In this document: positions 63,403 through 64,000 of the stretch, one piece after another
How the letters are laid out: each line of letters opens with the position of its first letter
Numbering within the stretch: position 1 is the stretch's first letter
Assembly (NCBI RefSeq): GCF_000012985.1
Contig: NC_007645.1
Coordinates: 5,540,581-5,604,580 of the forward strand
Length of the DNA: 64,000 bases
Direction of reading: 5' to 3'
DNA from: Hahella chejuensis KCTC 2396
GTDB lineage: Bacteria; Pseudomonadota; Gammaproteobacteria; Pseudomonadales; Oleiphilaceae
The notes under the pieces: generated by a model
The model's input: only the letters and a program-made list of their open reading frames with translations
Databases searched by the model: none
What the model was told of the DNA's origin: nothing
Position numbers and translations under genes: made by a program

Positions 63403-63721
63403 TCACTCCTTTATCACGCCATCATAGACGTACAACCTAAAAAAACAGGGCGAATCCACGCCGCCGGTCGATCAAGATAGTAGTTATTTCAATTAACTGA
63501 ATCCAATTGAGTTTTTAGCCTGTATAAATAAAAAAGGCGGCCCTCAAGCTATCGTTTTGAGAAGGAAACTCGCTGTTCTGGTTTGGCCGACAGTAGCCTT
63601 GCGGTTAAACTAAAGCTCGCGTTAGCAACTGCTACACATCTAATCAAAAGGCAATCCATCTGTAAATCATTGCTATGCAATACATGACGGCGCCTCCAAG
63701 CAAATCTAATAAGTCCTATCA
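63403..63721. other. Intergenic region without recognised gene
   Basis: No ORF of note, RNA gene or clear terminator is seen in these 319 bases. It should contain the promoters of lysE-like (minus) and of the SUKH gene (plus). The A+T content is higher than in neighbouring genes. Confidence 0.5.
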
Positions 63722-64000
63722 ATGCATGACATCTTAAACAAACTAGACAAGCTAAAAGAGCGCGACGCCAGCCTCAACGTGTTTGGAAGCAGCGCCCATA
63801 AGTACCTCTTAAATCCACCGCTAGCACTAGCGGATTTTGAATCAATTGAGAGGAAGTATCAGGTTACCTTTCCAGACGACTATAAAAACTTCATCACAAC
63901 TATTGGAAATGGCGGCGCAGGCCCTTTTTATGGGCTCTTTCCAATAGAAATGCAGGATAAAGGCTTCGACCTTTGTAACTGGGAAGTTGGAGGACTGATT
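63722..64000 (+). CDS. SUKH (SMI1/KNR4)-family protein, 5' part
   Basis: The first 93 codons of an SMI1/KNR4 gene that runs off the window. YQVTFPDDYKNFITTIGNGGAGPFYGLFPI is the family hallmark. It probably encodes an immunity protein against a secreted toxin. The start ATG at 63722 has no strong ribosome site. It is far from the other SUKH island (41226-42811). Confidence 0.85.
   Translation, partial: MHDILNKLDKLKERDASLNVFGSSAHKYLLNPPLALADFESIERKYQVTFPDDYKNFITTIGNGGAGPFYGLFPIEMQDKGFDLCNWEVGGLI

Overview
The window looks like a chromosome segment of a marine gammaproteobacterium of the Hahella type (Oceanospirillales). Grounds: gamma-proteobacterial housekeeping proteins (SerB, ParC, PspFABC), a left edge in the Pseudomonas-like order fimX-serB-parC, moderate-to-high GC with long spurious antisense ORFs, and a rich periplasmic, chitin and haem repertoire. 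The species assignment is inference; no rRNA, tRNA, CRISPR array, prophage or insertion sequence is visible.

Layout. 1-9.5 kb: the 3' part of a FimX-like degenerate GGDEF/EAL protein, serB, parC, a small membrane protein, a lytic transglycosylase, outer-membrane phospholipase A, a radical SAM protein behind a near-perfect LexA box, and an acyl-CoA thioesterase-like protein. 9.8-19.4 kb: a nine-gene minus-strand operon joining an ABC importer (permease, ATPase, free binding protein) to two binding-protein/OmpA fusions, a VWA lipoprotein, a TelA protein, a coiled-coil membrane protein and a Coq4-like metalloprotein. This is the best candidate for an undescribed system. 19.5-24.2 kb: DHFR-like protein, orphan binding protein, SIMPL protein and a large secreted glycoside-hydrolase-like protein. 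24.4-30 kb: an outer-membrane barrel, LolA-like protein, MMPL/RND transporter and DUF2892 protein, divergent from an ArsR/BigR-type thiol regulator across two palindromes. 30-40.5 kb: EmrAB-type efflux with a TetR regulator, acetyltransferases, a cupin, AlkD, the phage-shock cluster with a sigma-54 promoter, and PhnA/YjdM. 40.7-43.3 kb: an A+T-rich island of SUKH (SMI1/KNR4) and unknown immunity-like genes, one interrupted by an in-frame TGA. 43.3-50.6 kb: a short COQ7-type hydroxylase, a two-catalytic-domain chitinase, and a hybrid two-component pair. 50.7-57.9 kb: a Fur-controlled haem-uptake operon (receptor, HmuY, HmuS, HmuT, HmuU, HmuV). 58-62.5 kb: an orphan binding protein, then a TerB-like operon containing two adjacent proteins that share an N-terminal domain. 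62.5-64 kb: a LysE exporter and the 5' end of another SUKH gene.

Two inverted copies of a structured ~140-bp intergenic repeat lie at 49541-49680 and 62583-62723. Three complete orphan amino-acid-type binding proteins (20308, 36424, 57939) have no transporter beside them. Coq4-like and COQ7-like proteins, and TelA and TerB proteins, occur in the same window but not adjacent; whether they are functionally linked is not shown by the sequence.
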